Shown here: one piece after another, positions 16,205-25,958 of the stretch
Numbering within the stretch: the stretch's first letter is position 1
Layout of the letters: each line of letters starts with the position of its first letter
NCBI RefSeq assembly: GCF_000143885.2
Contig: NC_018581.1
Location: 5,208,001-5,272,000 of the forward strand
DNA from: Gordonia sp. KTR9
GTDB taxonomy: Bacteria > Actinomycetota > Actinomycetes > Mycobacteriales > Mycobacteriaceae
Length of the DNA stretch: 64,000 nucleotides
Direction of reading: 5' to 3'
Made by a program: the position numbers and the translations under genes
The notes under the pieces: generated by a model
What the model was told of the DNA's origin: nothing
What the model saw: only the letters and a program-made list of their open reading frames with translations
Database searches by the model: none

Positions 16205-18199
16205 TCAGTCCTTCGTGCCGGTGGTCGTCGGCGACTCTGCTGAGCTCGCGATCGCGATCTTGCGGACCCGGTCGTAGAGGAAGGCGATCGTCGCGGCGAA
16301 GACGATGACGCCGAGGATCTGTGCCCATCGCTCGAACCCGTCTCCGACGATCGCCAGTGCCGAGTCGTCGCCGGTCGCCGCGACGATCCCGGCGAAGACC
16401 ACGCCGAAGAGCGCCTCGCCGACGATCAGACCGGTGGCCAGCAGAACGCCCATCCGCTTCTTGTGTTCAACCGCGCCGCCACTGCGTTCGGCCCACCGGT
16501 TGTAGAAGTGGCCGATGAACGCACCGATCGGGATGACCAGGACCACCGACATCGGCAGGTACATGCCCATGCCGACGGCCAGCGGCGGCAAGCGGAATCG
16601 CCCTGCGCGGCCGAGGAGTTCGTCGATCACGATCACCACGGCGCCGATCAGCGCCCCGATACCGATGAGTCCCCAGTTCAGGTCCGCCCCCAGCACGCCC
16701 TGCGCGAGGGTCGTCAGCAGGCCGGCCTGCGGTGCCGCGAGCGCGTCCTCGGTCGCTCCCGGCGCACCGACGAACCCGAAGGCCTCGTACATCAGCTGCA
16801 GGATCGGCGGGATCACGGCGGACCCGAACAGCACACCGATGATCAGGGCCACCTGCTGTTTCCACGGGGTCGCCCCGACGAGCTGACCGGTCTTGAGGTC
16901 CTGCAGGTTGTCGTTGGAGATGGTCGCGACACCGAAGACGACCGCGGCGGTGAACAGCGTGTAGGCGATGAGCGCGTCGGTCTGCGAGGCGTCCGCGGGC
17001 CCGAAGGTCAGCTTGACGAGCAGCGCGGCGATGAGGACCACCAGGATGCCGACACCGGAGATCGGGCTGTTCGACGACCCGATGAGGCCCGCCATGTAAC
17101 CGCACACCGAGGCGACGGCAAGTCCGATGACGAACACGAACACGATGCTGACCGCGATGATCCCGGTCGCATTGCCCTCCAGGACCGTGTCGTGGACGAA
17201 GTTCCACAGCAGGAACCCGATCGGGACGAGCAGCACGAGGATGCTGCCGCCGACGATGTTGATCGGCATGTCCCGCTCGGTGATGTCCACCGTCACCCCC
17301 TCACGGCGCGATCGGGAGGAGACCATGGCCGCCCTGATCCCACGCACGATCGGACCGATGACCTTGATCAGGGTCCAGATGGCCGCGATGGCGATCGCCC
17401 CGGCACCGATGAGCCGCACGTCATTGGCGAAGATCTCACCGACCGCATCGCCGAGATCCTCTCCCGCCGTGCGCCCCTGGGTCTCGATTGGCAGCAGCAC
17501 GACGTAGGAGATCACCACCCCGACGAGCATGGCGATGCCCACGGTCACCCCGACGAGGTGGCCGATGCCGATCAGCGACATCGACAGACCGGCACTGAAC
17601 AGCGTTCCGCCCGTGCCGATCTTGATCGTCGTCGAGATCGAGTCGGAGAGCAGCTTCAGTTTGGTGAGCAACGCGAAGGCGGCCGACGCGACCGAGCCGA
17701 GAACGATCGTGCGCAGGCCCGCCTTGTTCTCGGTGGCACCGCCCGCGGAGTCGCCGACCTTCAGGACCTCGGCCGCCGCAACACCTTCGGGATAGGGCAG
17801 GTCGGATCCGGTGACCAGCGCGCGACGCAGCGGGATGGAGTACATGACGCCCAGGATTCCGCCGATCGCGCAGACCGCCATCGTGATCCAGTACGGGAAG
17901 CCCGTCCACCACCCGATGATGACCAGACCGGGGATGACGAAGATGATCGCCGACAGCGTCCCCGCCGCGGACGCGATGGTCTGGACGATGTTGTTCTCCA
18001 CCACCGAGTGGTTCGCGAAGTACCGGAGGATGCTCATCGAGATGACGGCCGCCGGGATCGCGGTGGCGAAGGTGAGGCCGACCTTGAGTCCGAGATAGAC
18101 GTTGGCTGCGGTGAAGACCAGCGTGATGATCCCGCCGAGGACGGCTCCTCGAAGCGTCAGTTCCCTCAGGTTCGCCGTGGCCGGAGGCGCAGTGGCCAT
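16205..18199 (-). CDS. OPT-family oligopeptide transporter
   Basis: A 664-residue polytopic membrane protein with roughly 14-16 predicted spans. The N-terminal GAVLGGIITLVFTAANVYLG and the GSDLPYPEGVAAAEVLK motif are signatures of the OPT family (proton-coupled uptake of oligopeptides or metal-chelator complexes). The ATG of MATAPPATANLREL is preferred to one 20 codons upstream because GGGAGGGA lies about seven bases before it. It heads a two-gene unit with the DinB-like protein. The peptide or metal specificity cannot be read from sequence. Confidence 0.93.
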   Translation of the reverse strand: MATAPPATANLRELTLRGAVLGGIITLVFTAANVYLGLKVGLTFATAIPAAVISMSILRYFANHSVVENNIVQTIASAAGTLSAIIFVIPGLVIIGWWTGFPYWITMAVCAIGGILGVMYSIPLRRALVTGSDLPYPEGVAAAEVLKVGDSAGGATENKAGLRTIVLGSVASAAFALLTKLKLLSDSISTTIKIGTGGTLFSAGLSMSLIGIGHLVGVTVGIAMLVGVVISYVVLLPIETQGRTAGEDLGDAVGEIFANDVRLIGAGAIAIAAIWTLIKVIGPIVRGIRAAMVSSRSRREGVTVDITERDMPINIVGGSILVLLVPIGFLLWNFVHDTVLEGNATGIIAVSIVFVFVIGLAVASVCGYMAGLIGSSNSPISGVGILVVLIAALLVKLTFGPADASQTDALIAYTLFTAAVVFGVATISNDNLQDLKTGQLVGATPWKQQVALIIGVLFGSAVIPPILQLMYEAFGFVGAPGATEDALAAPQAGLLTTLAQGVLGADLNWGLIGIGALIGAVVIVIDELLGRAGRFRLPPLAVGMGMYLPMSVVLVIPIGAFIGHFYNRWAERSGGAVEHKKRMGVLLATGLIVGEALFGVVFAGIVAATGDDSALAIVGDGFERWAQILGVIVFAATIAFLYDRVRKIAIASSAESPTTTGTKD

Positions 18200-18452
18200 C
18201 GTGTCCCTCCCAACAGTCGGGTCCTGCGACCGATGGTCGTTCGGACGGTGGATCATCATCCGGGCGTTCGTCGATTCACCTTAGGTCCGGGTGTCCACTC
18301 GCGCAGGGGCTTCCCATGTAGGCGGAGGTCGGTTCGCGCGTCGAGCCGAGGCACGATCCGGCCGGCCTGTCCGCAATGCCTGTTTCCCGCGCTCGACCGG
18401 ACGGCCGGGCCTCCCGCCGTTTCATCGTGCTCCGGTAGGGCATCATCTAGTC

Positions 18453-19097
18453 ATGGGCGAAGGCAAGACGGAGCAGTCTGCCCGCACTCGTGCGCTGCTG
18501 ATCGGCTCGGCCGAGAAGCTGATCGCCCTCAACGGCGTGGCAGCCGTGTCGAACCGCCAGATCAGCAAGGCGGCCGGTCAGGGCAACAACTACGCCGTCG
18601 GCCACCACTTCGGTTCCAAGGACGATCTTCTCCGCGCCACGCTCACCTCGCACAACGTCCCGATCGAACGCCTCCGCCGCAAGTGTCTGGCGGAGGTCGG
18701 ACCCGACCCGGGGGTCCGCGACTGGCTCGGCTGCCTCGTCGGGCCGGAGGTCGAGTATCTGGCGCAACTCGGTGCACCCAGTTACTTCGCGCGGTTCTTC
18801 GCCCAGGTGTCGAGTGACCCGTCCGCGACAGTCCTGCTCTACGAGGAGACGGCGAGATCGGAAGCCCTCATGACGATTCTCGACCGCTTCTACGGCAGCT
18901 TGCCGACCTTCCCCGACGACGTGCTCGCGGTACGCAACAACCTGACGCGCCACATGATCGTCAACGCGCTGGCCGACATCGAGCGGGCAGCTGAGGTACC
19001 GGCGCCGGGAGCGGCACCCCAGACCTGGCAACATCAGCGCGATCTCGTCGTCGACGCGCTCACCGGCATGTGGCTCGCGCCGGTCACCCCACCGTGA
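18453..19097 (+). CDS. TetR-family transcriptional regulator
   Basis: A 214-residue TetR protein with an N-terminal helix-turn-helix (ARTRALLIGSAEKLIALNG...SNRQISKAAGQGNNYAVGHHFGSKDDLL). The recognition helix ends in NNYAVGHHFGSK rather than the more usual xxYYHF. The C-terminal domain resembles the fatty-acid-sensing group. The MGEGKTEQ start is used; a longer frame has no ribosome-binding site. It is divergent from the OPT transporter across about 250 bases that carry no other gene, and converges with the cholesterol-oxidase gene. The target is not evident. Confidence 0.9.
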   Translation: MGEGKTEQSARTRALLIGSAEKLIALNGVAAVSNRQISKAAGQGNNYAVGHHFGSKDDLLRATLTSHNVPIERLRRKCLAEVGPDPGVRDWLGCLVGPEVEYLAQLGAPSYFARFFAQVSSDPSATVLLYEETARSEALMTILDRFYGSLPTFPDDVLAVRNNLTRHMIVNALADIERAAEVPAPGAAPQTWQHQRDLVVDALTGMWLAPVTPP

Positions 19098-19131
19098 TCG
19101 ACGGGTTCGTCCGCCCTCCCGTCGTCACGGC

Positions 19132-20733
19132 TCAGATCACCGTGCCGACGTCCTCGGCGACGATCCGGTCGAGTGCACGCTCGGCCACCGCGGCGATGGT
19201 CATCGAGGGATTGCACGCCGCGGTGTTGCCGGGCATCAGTGCGCCGTCGATCACGTAGAGCCCGCGCTGGCCCTCGACCCGTCCCTCGAGGTCGCAGACC
19301 GTGCCCATGTTGGCCCCGCCCAGTGCGTGCCAGGTCGACGGGAACACCGCGTTGGTGTCGGTGAGGATGGCGTCCGGCCCGGCGATCCGCCGAACCGTTC
19401 GGTCGATGTGCTTGGTCTGGATCTCCGAGTCACCCTCGTGCGGCCAGCGGATCAACGCATCCCCGATCGTCGAGTCGTAGGAGATGACACCGCGACCCGA
19501 GCTCACTCCGAAGCCGACCATCATCGTCGTGCCGGTGTAGACGGGCAGCGGCGGAAGGGATGCCTGGATGACGGTGAACGCACTTTTCGGGTCACTCCAG
19601 TTGGGACTGCCGAAGACGACCGGACCGCCCTGCACCGTCCCGAAGTCGATGCTGGGGCTGGTCCAGGTGTAGATCCGGTCGGCGTTGGTGCCCCACCCGT
19701 GCCCCAGACCATCCGGCAGGTCCGGCACGGTGCCCGTCGCGCGTGCCTTCACCAGCAACTTGGTGGTGTTCACACTTCCCGCGGACATGATGAGGGTCCG
19801 TGTGATCAATTCCTTGTGTTCCACCACTTTTCCGGACTCGTCGGTGCGTTCGACCTCGAGGGACCAGCGGCCGTCGGGTCGGCGGGAGACCTGCCGAACC
19901 GTGTGCAGGGTGCGGACCTGCACGCGCCCGGTCGCCTCGGCCTGACGGATGTAGGTGACGTCGACGCTGTGCTTGCCACCGTTGTTCACGCCGATGGCGC
20001 CGTCGCCGTTGGTGTACGCGGGCTTCATCTCGCCGCGCAGTTCGGCTGCGGCATAACCCCAGTCGATCGGCATCGGGATCTTCTGCAGCGGAAGGCCCTC
20101 GGCCCTGACCCTCTTGGCGAACTGTCGCGGTGCCAGATATTGGGGAGAACGGACCACCGAGTCGGGCGCCACCGCGATCTTCAGCATCCGCGCGACCCTC
20201 GGGTAATGCACCCGGTTCAGCAGTTGCCAGTCGAGCGCGTCGGGAAAGTGCTCGTTGAACACCGCTTCGCTCGGTTGCAGGGTCATGCCCTGGTAGACAA
20301 GCGAACCGCCGCCGAGTCCGGCCGGGCACAGTGCGGTCATGTTGGCGCCGGCGACCGACTCGAACAGTCCCACATAGGGTTCGACGCTCAACGGCTTGCC
20401 GAAGAGATTCGGGGTCGACTCGTGCCACAACATCCGCTTGTCCGGACTGGACGCACGCGGGAACGTCTCCGAGTTCGGACCCGTCGACCACCGTCGGCCC
20501 CGCTCGAGCAGCAGGACCGGCACACCGGCCTGCGCGAGGCGAAGCGCCGCGACGCCACCGCCGAAACCCGAGCCGGCGATCACCACCCGATGCTCCTCGC
20601 GTGTCCGCCGAATTCGCCGCGAGGGATCAGCCGACGCCGGACCGGCGCCGGCGACGACGGTTGTCGCCGCGCCCGCCGCGGTCATCGCCGCCGCTCGGAG
20701 GAAGGTACGTCTCGTCGGTGACACCCCGGTCAT
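19132..20733 (-). CDS. Secreted cholesterol oxidase (GMC-type 3-beta-hydroxysteroid oxidase)
   Basis: A 533-residue flavoprotein. Residues 1-35 form a Tat signal (TRRTFLRAAA, then a hydrophobic stretch ending ASA). An FAD-binding GSGFGGGVAALRLAQAG motif follows at about residues 53-70. The active-site His469 (WHALGG) and Asn508 (NPSMT) match the class I cholesterol oxidases of Brevibacterium/Rhodococcus/Streptomyces, which oxidise and isomerise cholesterol to cholest-4-en-3-one and release hydrogen peroxide. Its folded cofactor explains the Tat route. No other steroid-degradation genes lie nearby. A divergent 446-base region separates it from an SDR gene. Confidence 0.93.
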   Translation of the reverse strand: MTGVSPTRRTFLRAAAMTAAGAATTVVAGAGPASADPSRRIRRTREEHRVVIAGSGFGGGVAALRLAQAGVPVLLLERGRRWSTGPNSETFPRASSPDKRMLWHESTPNLFGKPLSVEPYVGLFESVAGANMTALCPAGLGGGSLVYQGMTLQPSEAVFNEHFPDALDWQLLNRVHYPRVARMLKIAVAPDSVVRSPQYLAPRQFAKRVRAEGLPLQKIPMPIDWGYAAAELRGEMKPAYTNGDGAIGVNNGGKHSVDVTYIRQAEATGRVQVRTLHTVRQVSRRPDGRWSLEVERTDESGKVVEHKELITRTLIMSAGSVNTTKLLVKARATGTVPDLPDGLGHGWGTNADRIYTWTSPSIDFGTVQGGPVVFGSPNWSDPKSAFTVIQASLPPLPVYTGTTMMVGFGVSSGRGVISYDSTIGDALIRWPHEGDSEIQTKHIDRTVRRIAGPDAILTDTNAVFPSTWHALGGANMGTVCDLEGRVEGQRGLYVIDGALMPGNTAACNPSMTIAAVAERALDRIVAEDVGTVI

Positions 20734-21179
20734 GGTTCTCCTGTCGTCGGTGCGCGAGAAAGCCCTCGACGCATGGCATTTCGTTGATCTCGAGAGACGG
20801 GGAGACCGGTTGCGGGGTCGGGGACTCCGCGGAGGACGTGCCGGGGCGTGGCCGTCGGGACACAGGATTTGCCATGACCGTCTGCTGTGTCAAGCGCAAC
20901 TTCGGTGAGCAGCAGTGATCTGGGCCATGGCCAACGTAACCCTTGACAACCCCATCAGTCATGTGACTGAATCGTCCCCGGGCGTGGATGGAGCGGCGAT
21001 CGGATGTCGCGGATGATTCGCGGGCATGGTTGCGGCGGAGTACTTCTCGCGTGGACCGGGGTCAGGACCGCTTGCACGGTACCGACGAGCAAGGGAGAGG
21101 AACAGGGTATTCGCCGAGCGGGCGGCGGGGACCAGCGTTGTTAGGATGGCGCGACCATTTGTCGCGGCCGGGGAGCTCC
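20734..21179. other. Divergent promoter region between cholesterol oxidase and SDR
   Basis: 446 bases without a supportable gene. It holds a TTGACA at 20943-20948 (plus strand) with no good -10 at the expected spacing, and a palindrome at 20956-20969. The SDR gene has GGGGAG six bases before its ATG. Nothing else is recognised. Confidence 0.6.
20956..20969. promoter_or_regulatory. Inverted repeat, possible operator
   Basis: CAGTCA-tg-TGACTG, six-base arms, in the divergent region between the cholesterol-oxidase and SDR genes and eight bases after a TTGACA hexamer. It could bind a dimeric regulator serving either gene. No regulator gene is adjacent. Confidence 0.35.
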
Positions 21180-22016
21180 ATGTCTGATCATCTGCAGGGC
21201 AAGACCATCATCATCACCGGCGCCGGAGGCGGTTTCGGCAAGGTCATCGCGGAGATGTGCGCGGCGCAGGGCGCCAACATCGTCGGTGTCGACATCGACG
21301 ATGCCGGACTCACCGGAGCCGTCGAGGGCATCGTTGCCGCGGGCGGATCGGCTGTCGCACACCTCGCCGATGTCACCGACATGGACCAGATGAAGGGCGC
21401 CGCGGCGGTGGCGGTGGATCGCTTCGGCGCGATCGACGTGATCGTCAACAATGCCGGCGTCATGCCGCTGGCGTTCTTCGCCGACCACGCACGGGCCTGG
21501 GAGAAGTGGCACAAGGCCATCGACATCAACATCAAGGGCGTCGTGAACGGCATCTCCGCCGTGTACGACCAGATGATCGCGCAGGGTCGCGGTCAGGTGG
21601 TGAACATCGCGTCGATCTACGGCAACGGCGGCTTCGAGGGCTCGGGGGTCTACAGCGCGACCAAGGCGGCGGTGACGATGCTGTCGGACTCGTTGCGCAT
21701 CGAGGCGAAGGGCAAGATCAAGGTCACGACGGTCAAACCCACCGGCGTCGCCGGCACCAACCTGGCGAGCTGGATCGTCAACGACCGCGCGATCCGCGGA
21801 ATCGTCGGACAGCGCGCCGCGTCGTATCGCGAGCACATCACCGAGTTGATGCAGGGCACGCTTCCCGCGGAACTCACCGACGTCGACTCGGTGAAGTACT
21901 GGCTCATCACCCCCGAGGATCTCGCACGGGCGGTCGTGCACGTCATCGACCAGCCGTGGGGGATCAGCCTGTCGGACGTGACGGTGCGGGCCAGTGGCGA
22001 GGACTACCTGTACTGA
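21180..22016 (+). CDS. Short-chain dehydrogenase/reductase
   Basis: A 278-residue classical SDR. The NAD(P)-binding TGAGGGFG motif is at about residues 13-20, NNAG near 90, Ser in NIASIYG, and the catalytic Tyr-Lys pair in YSATK. GGGGAG precedes the ATG. An extra C-terminal segment beyond residue 240 (TPEDLARAVVHVIDQPWGISLSD) is typical of the SDR subfamily acting on small alcohols or carbonyls. It is divergent from the secreted cholesterol oxidase, but that alone does not show a steroid substrate. It converges with the DUF5313 gene. Confidence 0.92.
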   Translation: MSDHLQGKTIIITGAGGGFGKVIAEMCAAQGANIVGVDIDDAGLTGAVEGIVAAGGSAVAHLADVTDMDQMKGAAAVAVDRFGAIDVIVNNAGVMPLAFFADHARAWEKWHKAIDINIKGVVNGISAVYDQMIAQGRGQVVNIASIYGNGGFEGSGVYSATKAAVTMLSDSLRIEAKGKIKVTTVKPTGVAGTNLASWIVNDRAIRGIVGQRAASYREHITELMQGTLPAELTDVDSVKYWLITPEDLARAVVHVIDQPWGISLSDVTVRASGEDYLY

Positions 22017-22037
22017 GTCCGGAACCGGGCGGGACGG

Positions 22038-22448
22038 TCAACCTGTCGGGCCGGGTCGCCGGCGCTCGCCCCGGTACTTGCGGTGGTACTCGTCGTAGAG
22101 GTCGGAGTTCTTCTCCCGCTCGAGCTTGTTGACCAGATCGGGATCGAGGCCGTGCTGGACCAGCCGGTGACGCCGGTACACCCGGTTCAGCGCGATCGAG
22201 AAGAACAGGTAGGCCAGCAGGATCGGCATGGTCATCGTGATCCGGACACCCCAGTCGGCGGGGACGAAGAGCATCGGGATCAGCACGACGATGCAGGGCA
22301 CCGCCCAGCGGACCACCATCCGGACCGAGGCACCGGGACCGGCCAGATCGTGGGCCACCCAGTCGAGCATCGACTTCGGCAGACGCGCCCAGTAGGCGTA
22401 CTTCACGTACTCCCAGGGATTCGGCTTGGTGCGCTGTGAGGTGGCCAC
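22038..22448 (-). CDS. DUF5313 membrane protein
   Basis: A 136-residue protein of the actinobacterial DUF5313 family: N-terminal PNPWEYVKYAYWARLPKSM, two adjacent membrane spans (about residues 45-62 and 65-85), and a charged C-terminal tail (LNRVYRRHRL...LEREKNSDLYDEYHRKYRG). The GTG start (VATSQRTKPNPW) is chosen because the family begins just before the PNPW motif; the longer frame overlaps the MarR promoter. The function is unknown. It is divergent from the MarR gene across 73 bases. Confidence 0.82.
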   Translation of the reverse strand: MATSQRTKPNPWEYVKYAYWARLPKSMLDWVAHDLAGPGASVRMVVRWAVPCIVVLIPMLFVPADWGVRITMTMPILLAYLFFSIALNRVYRRHRLVQHGLDPDLVNKLEREKNSDLYDEYHRKYRGERRRPGPTG

Positions 22449-22521
22449 CTCTCGATCGTGCACCACGTGCGGTCGTCGTCCGACGTCGCCTCCCCCACAT
22501 CCGCTGGGTAATCTGACCCGC

Positions 22522-23046
22522 ATGGGTTCGGAGATGACCGCGTCGGCCGACGACCCCGCCGGTCCGGATCCCGTCAGTCCGGGTCCCATCAGCCCGGATC
22601 CGATCAGCGGTCTCGAGGCCGAACTCGCCGACTTCTGGCGGCGGGGCCGGGTCCGCACTCGCCTGCGCGCCCGCGCCATCGATCCGCGGCTCGACCCGTC
22701 GTGCTACCCCCTCATCACCGTGCTGGCCCGGCACAATTCCATGCCGATGTCGGAGCTGGTCACCGCCGTCGGCATGGAGAAGTCGACGGTCACGCGTCAG
22801 ATCGACGCGGTCGTGCGGCTCGGACTGGCCGAGCGGCACCCCGACCCGCGCGACGCGCGCGCCCGCGTGGTCACCCTCACCGACCATGGTCGCGAGCGCA
22901 TCGACGCGGTACTCGCCTCCGCGGTCACCGACTGGCGCGCGCGACTCGCCCAGTGGGACCCCGACGACATCCGGACGCTCACCCACCTGCTGCACCGTCT
23001 CACCGAGGCCACCAACGACCTCGAGGACCGCGAGGGTTCTCGTTGA
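22522..23046 (+). CDS. MarR-family transcriptional regulator
   Basis: About 174 residues. After a Pro/Asp-rich N-terminal extension of roughly 30 residues, the winged helix is plain: LITVLARHNSMPMSELVTAVGMEKSTVTRQIDAV, then the wing DPRDARARVVTLT. It ends 31 bases before the CoA-transferase gene on the same strand, so it may regulate that gene autogenously. The start could be the ATG at 22522 or at 22534. Confidence 0.9.
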   Translation: MGSEMTASADDPAGPDPVSPGPISPDPISGLEAELADFWRRGRVRTRLRARAIDPRLDPSCYPLITVLARHNSMPMSELVTAVGMEKSTVTRQIDAVVRLGLAERHPDPRDARARVVTLTDHGRERIDAVLASAVTDWRARLAQWDPDDIRTLTHLLHRLTEATNDLEDREGSR

Positions 23047-23077
23047 CGCGCGTCACACCGTCGGCGATCCTTGGCCG

Positions 23078-24256
23078 GTGACCCCGGACGAAGGACCGCT
23101 GCCCCTCGAAGGCATCACCGTGGTGGCGCTCGAGCAGGCCGTCGCCGCACCGCTGGCCACCCGGCATCTGGCCGACCTCGGCGCCCGGGTCATCAAGGTG
23201 GAACGGGTCGGCGACGGCGACTTCGCCAGGCATTACGACGCGGCGGTGCGCGGCGGAGTCGGTTCGCACTTCGTATGGCTCAACCGCGGCAAGGAGTCGG
23301 TCGCACTCGACCTCAAGACCGAGGCCGGACGCGACGCCATCCGAACCCTGACCGCTGGCGCAGACGTCTTCGTCCAGAATCTCGCCCCCGGCGCGGCCGG
23401 CCGGCTCGGTCTGAGCGCCGACGATCTGCGCGCGGACCATCCCGAACTCGTCGTCGTCGACATGTCCGGGTACGGCGACGCGGGACCGTATCGCGACCGC
23501 AAGGCCTACGACATGCTGGTCCAGGCCGAGGCCGGGCTCATCTCGGTGACCGGGACACCGGAGGAGATGGCGAAGACCGGCATCCCGTCCTCGGACATCG
23601 CCGCCGGAATGTACGCCCTCACCTCCGTGCTGTCGGCGCTGCTGCGACGGGCCACCACCGGACTCGGCGCCCGGGTCTCGGTGGCGATGTTCGACGCCAC
23701 GGTCGAATGGATGGGCCACCCGATGTACCTGCGTCTCTACGGCGGCCGGCAGATCGCCCGCGCCGGTCTCGGACACGCGGCGATCGTGCCCTACGACAAG
23801 TACCCGACCCAGGACGGCGACATCCTGATCGGCGTGCAGAACGACCGTGGCTGGGACGCATTGACCCGCGTCGCCCTCGACCGCCCGGATCTCGCCGACG
23901 ACCCCCGCTACCGCACCAACATCGACCGGGTCTCGCGACGAGCCGAGGTGGACGCGGTGATCAGCGCGGAGACCAAACGGTTCACCACCGACGAACTCGA
24001 CCGACGTCTCGCCGAGGCGGGCATACCCGCCGCCGAGATCCGCGACCTCGAGGGTGTCGTCGACCATCCGCAGCTGAGCGAGCGCGGCCGCTGGCGCGAG
24101 GTGGACACCGAGGTCGGCCCGGTACGGGCGCTCCTGCCGCCGCTGACCTTCGACGACGTGGAACTGGCGATGGGCCCTGTCCCGGCACTCGGGCAGCACA
24201 CCGAGGAGGTCTTGCGGGAATTCGGGATCGACGTCCCGCAGACCCCGTCAGCGTAG
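23078..24256 (+). CDS. CaiB/BaiF-family CoA transferase
   Basis: A 392-residue family III CoA transferase. It keeps the N-terminal [31 protein letters not shown] block, the [12 protein letters not shown] segment and the catalytic Asp in [10 protein letters not shown], which forms an aspartyl-CoA anhydride. The GTG at 23078 starts [13 protein letters not shown]. The carboxylic acid pair it exchanges CoA between is not predictable. It follows the MarR gene and precedes catalase; a function in aromatic or branched-acid catabolism is possible but not shown. Confidence 0.92.
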   Translation: MTPDEGPLPLEGITVVALEQAVAAPLATRHLADLGARVIKVERVGDGDFARHYDAAVRGGVGSHFVWLNRGKESVALDLKTEAGRDAIRTLTAGADVFVQNLAPGAAGRLGLSADDLRADHPELVVVDMSGYGDAGPYRDRKAYDMLVQAEAGLISVTGTPEEMAKTGIPSSDIAAGMYALTSVLSALLRRATTGLGARVSVAMFDATVEWMGHPMYLRLYGGRQIARAGLGHAAIVPYDKYPTQDGDILIGVQNDRGWDALTRVALDRPDLADDPRYRTNIDRVSRRAEVDAVISAETKRFTTDELDRRLAEAGIPAAEIRDLEGVVDHPQLSERGRWREVDTEVGPVRALLPPLTFDDVELAMGPVPALGQHTEEVLREFGIDVPQTPSA

Positions 24257-24329
24257 GATCGGCGGAACGGACCTGCAGCCCTCGGGTCCCGTTGTTCATG
24301 CACGGATACGACGACCTCTCGGAGGCGAT

Positions 24330-25862
24330 ATGTCCGACGATTCACTGTTCACCACCCGGGATTCGGGAGCACCGGCGGGGAGCGACGAACACTCCTTGAC
24401 CGTCGGCGCCGGCGGCCCGATCGTCCTGCACGATCACTATCTGATCGAGCAGATGGCGCAGTTCAACCGCGAGCGGATCCCCGAGCGCCAGCCACATGCC
24501 AAGGGCAGCGGCGCCTTCGGCACATTCGAGACCACGCAGGACATTTCGGCATACACGTGTGCCGCCTTGTTCCAGCCGGGCGTGAAAACCGAGATGGTGG
24601 CGCGATTCTCGACGGTCGCAGGCGAGCGCGGAAGTCCGGACACCTGGCGTGACCCGCGCGGTTTCGCGCTGAAGTTCTACACGTCCGAAGGTATCTACGA
24701 CATGGTCGGCAACAACACGCCGGTCTTCTTCGTCAAGGATCCGATGAAGTTCCAGCACTTCATCCGGTCGCAGAAACGCCGACAGGACAACAACCTTCGC
24801 GACCACGACATGCAGTGGGACTTCTGGACGCTCTCACCGGAGTCCGCACATCAGGTCACCTGGCTGATGGGTGACCGGGGAATCCCCAAGACCTGGCGCC
24901 ACATGAACGGCTACACCTCCCACACCTATCTGTGGGTGAACGCCGAAGGCGTGAAGCACTGGGTGAAGTACCATTTCAAGTCCGATCAGGGCGTCGAGCA
25001 TCTCACGCAGCACGAAGCCGACCAGATGGCCGCGGCCGACACCGATTTCCACACTCGGGACCTCTTCGAGAACATCGCCGCCGGCAACCATCCGAGCTGG
25101 ACCCTCAAGGTGCAGCTCATGCCGTTCGACGACGCGGTGAGTTACCGGTTCAACCCGTTCGACCTGACCAAGGTCTGGCCACACGGCGACTACCCGCTCG
25201 TCGAGGTCGGCAAGATGACCCTCCACACGAATCCGGTGGATCACCACACGCAGATCGAGCAGGCGGCGTTCGAGCCCAACAACGTCGTGCCGGGTATCGG
25301 CTTCAGCCCCGACCGCATGCTGCTGGCGCGCGTGTTCTCCTACGCCGATGCCCACCGCCACCGGATCGGCGGCAACTACAAGCAGATCCCGGTGAACGCG
25401 CCGACCAACGAGGTCCACTCGTACTCCAAGGACGGCGCCATGCGGATCCACAACGTCACGGACCCGGTGTACGCCCCGAACTCGAAGGGCGGGCCGTCCG
25501 CGCTCTATCCCGGACAGGGCGAGCCGCAGTGGGCGGCCAACGGTGAGATCCTCCGCAGCGCCTACGTCGACCACCCCGAGGACGACGACTGGGGTCAGGC
25601 GGGCACGCTGGTCCGCGAGGTCTTCGACGACGAGCAGCGTGAACGCTTCGTGGACAACGTCGTCGGACACCTCCTCAACGGCGTCTCCGAACCGATCCTC
25701 CAGCGGGCCTTCGAGTACTGGCATCGCGTCGACCCCGACATCGGCGCGCGCATCAAGTCCGGGGTGACCGAGAAGCAGGACGAATCCGACCCCAAGAAGG
25801 ACGACCAGGCCAACCCGGCCCGCTCGTCGATGCAGGAGAAGGCGAAGGCCGAGAAGGCCTGA
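24330..25862 (+). CDS. katA: Monofunctional haem catalase
   Basis: A 510-residue typical catalase that dismutates hydrogen peroxide. The catalytic His is in [18 protein letters not shown], the distal Asn in [11 protein letters not shown], and the haem-ligand Tyr in [12 protein letters not shown]. The length fits the small-subunit clade. GGAGGCG lies upstream of the ATG. A Lys/Glu-rich C-terminal tail ([12 protein letters not shown]...) extends beyond the core. A strong hairpin follows the stop. The gene is probably monocistronic. The nearby MarR gene could be peroxide-responsive, but the CoA transferase between them makes that weak. Confidence 0.96.
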   Translation: MSDDSLFTTRDSGAPAGSDEHSLTVGAGGPIVLHDHYLIEQMAQFNRERIPERQPHAKGSGAFGTFETTQDISAYTCAALFQPGVKTEMVARFSTVAGERGSPDTWRDPRGFALKFYTSEGIYDMVGNNTPVFFVKDPMKFQHFIRSQKRRQDNNLRDHDMQWDFWTLSPESAHQVTWLMGDRGIPKTWRHMNGYTSHTYLWVNAEGVKHWVKYHFKSDQGVEHLTQHEADQMAAADTDFHTRDLFENIAAGNHPSWTLKVQLMPFDDAVSYRFNPFDLTKVWPHGDYPLVEVGKMTLHTNPVDHHTQIEQAAFEPNNVVPGIGFSPDRMLLARVFSYADAHRHRIGGNYKQIPVNAPTNEVHSYSKDGAMRIHNVTDPVYAPNSKGGPSALYPGQGEPQWAANGEILRSAYVDHPEDDDWGQAGTLVREVFDDEQRERFVDNVVGHLLNGVSEPILQRAFEYWHRVDPDIGARIKSGVTEKQDESDPKKDDQANPARSSMQEKAKAEKA

Positions 25863-25893
25863 TCGTCACATCCTGTCCTCTCCGAACGCCGTG

Positions 25894-25922
25894 GAACGCG
25901 CCCTCTCGCCGAGGGCGCGTTC
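25894..25922 (+). terminator. Hairpin terminator after catalase
   Basis: GAACGCGCCCTC and GAGGGCGCGTTC pair perfectly over 12 bases with a five-base loop, 31 bases after the catalase stop. There is little T-run after it, as is common in high-GC actinobacteria. Confidence 0.8.
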
Positions 25923-25958
25923 TGCGTCGGCGGCAGACACACCACTAGGCTCGAATCC

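Noticed and set aside
16463..18817. 784-codon open frame opposite the OPT transporter
   Set aside because: Translates to Asp/Arg/His-rich low-complexity sequence, the antisense of membrane spans.
20943..20948. TTGACA as a complete SDR promoter
   Set aside because: No -10 hexamer at 16-19 bases spacing.
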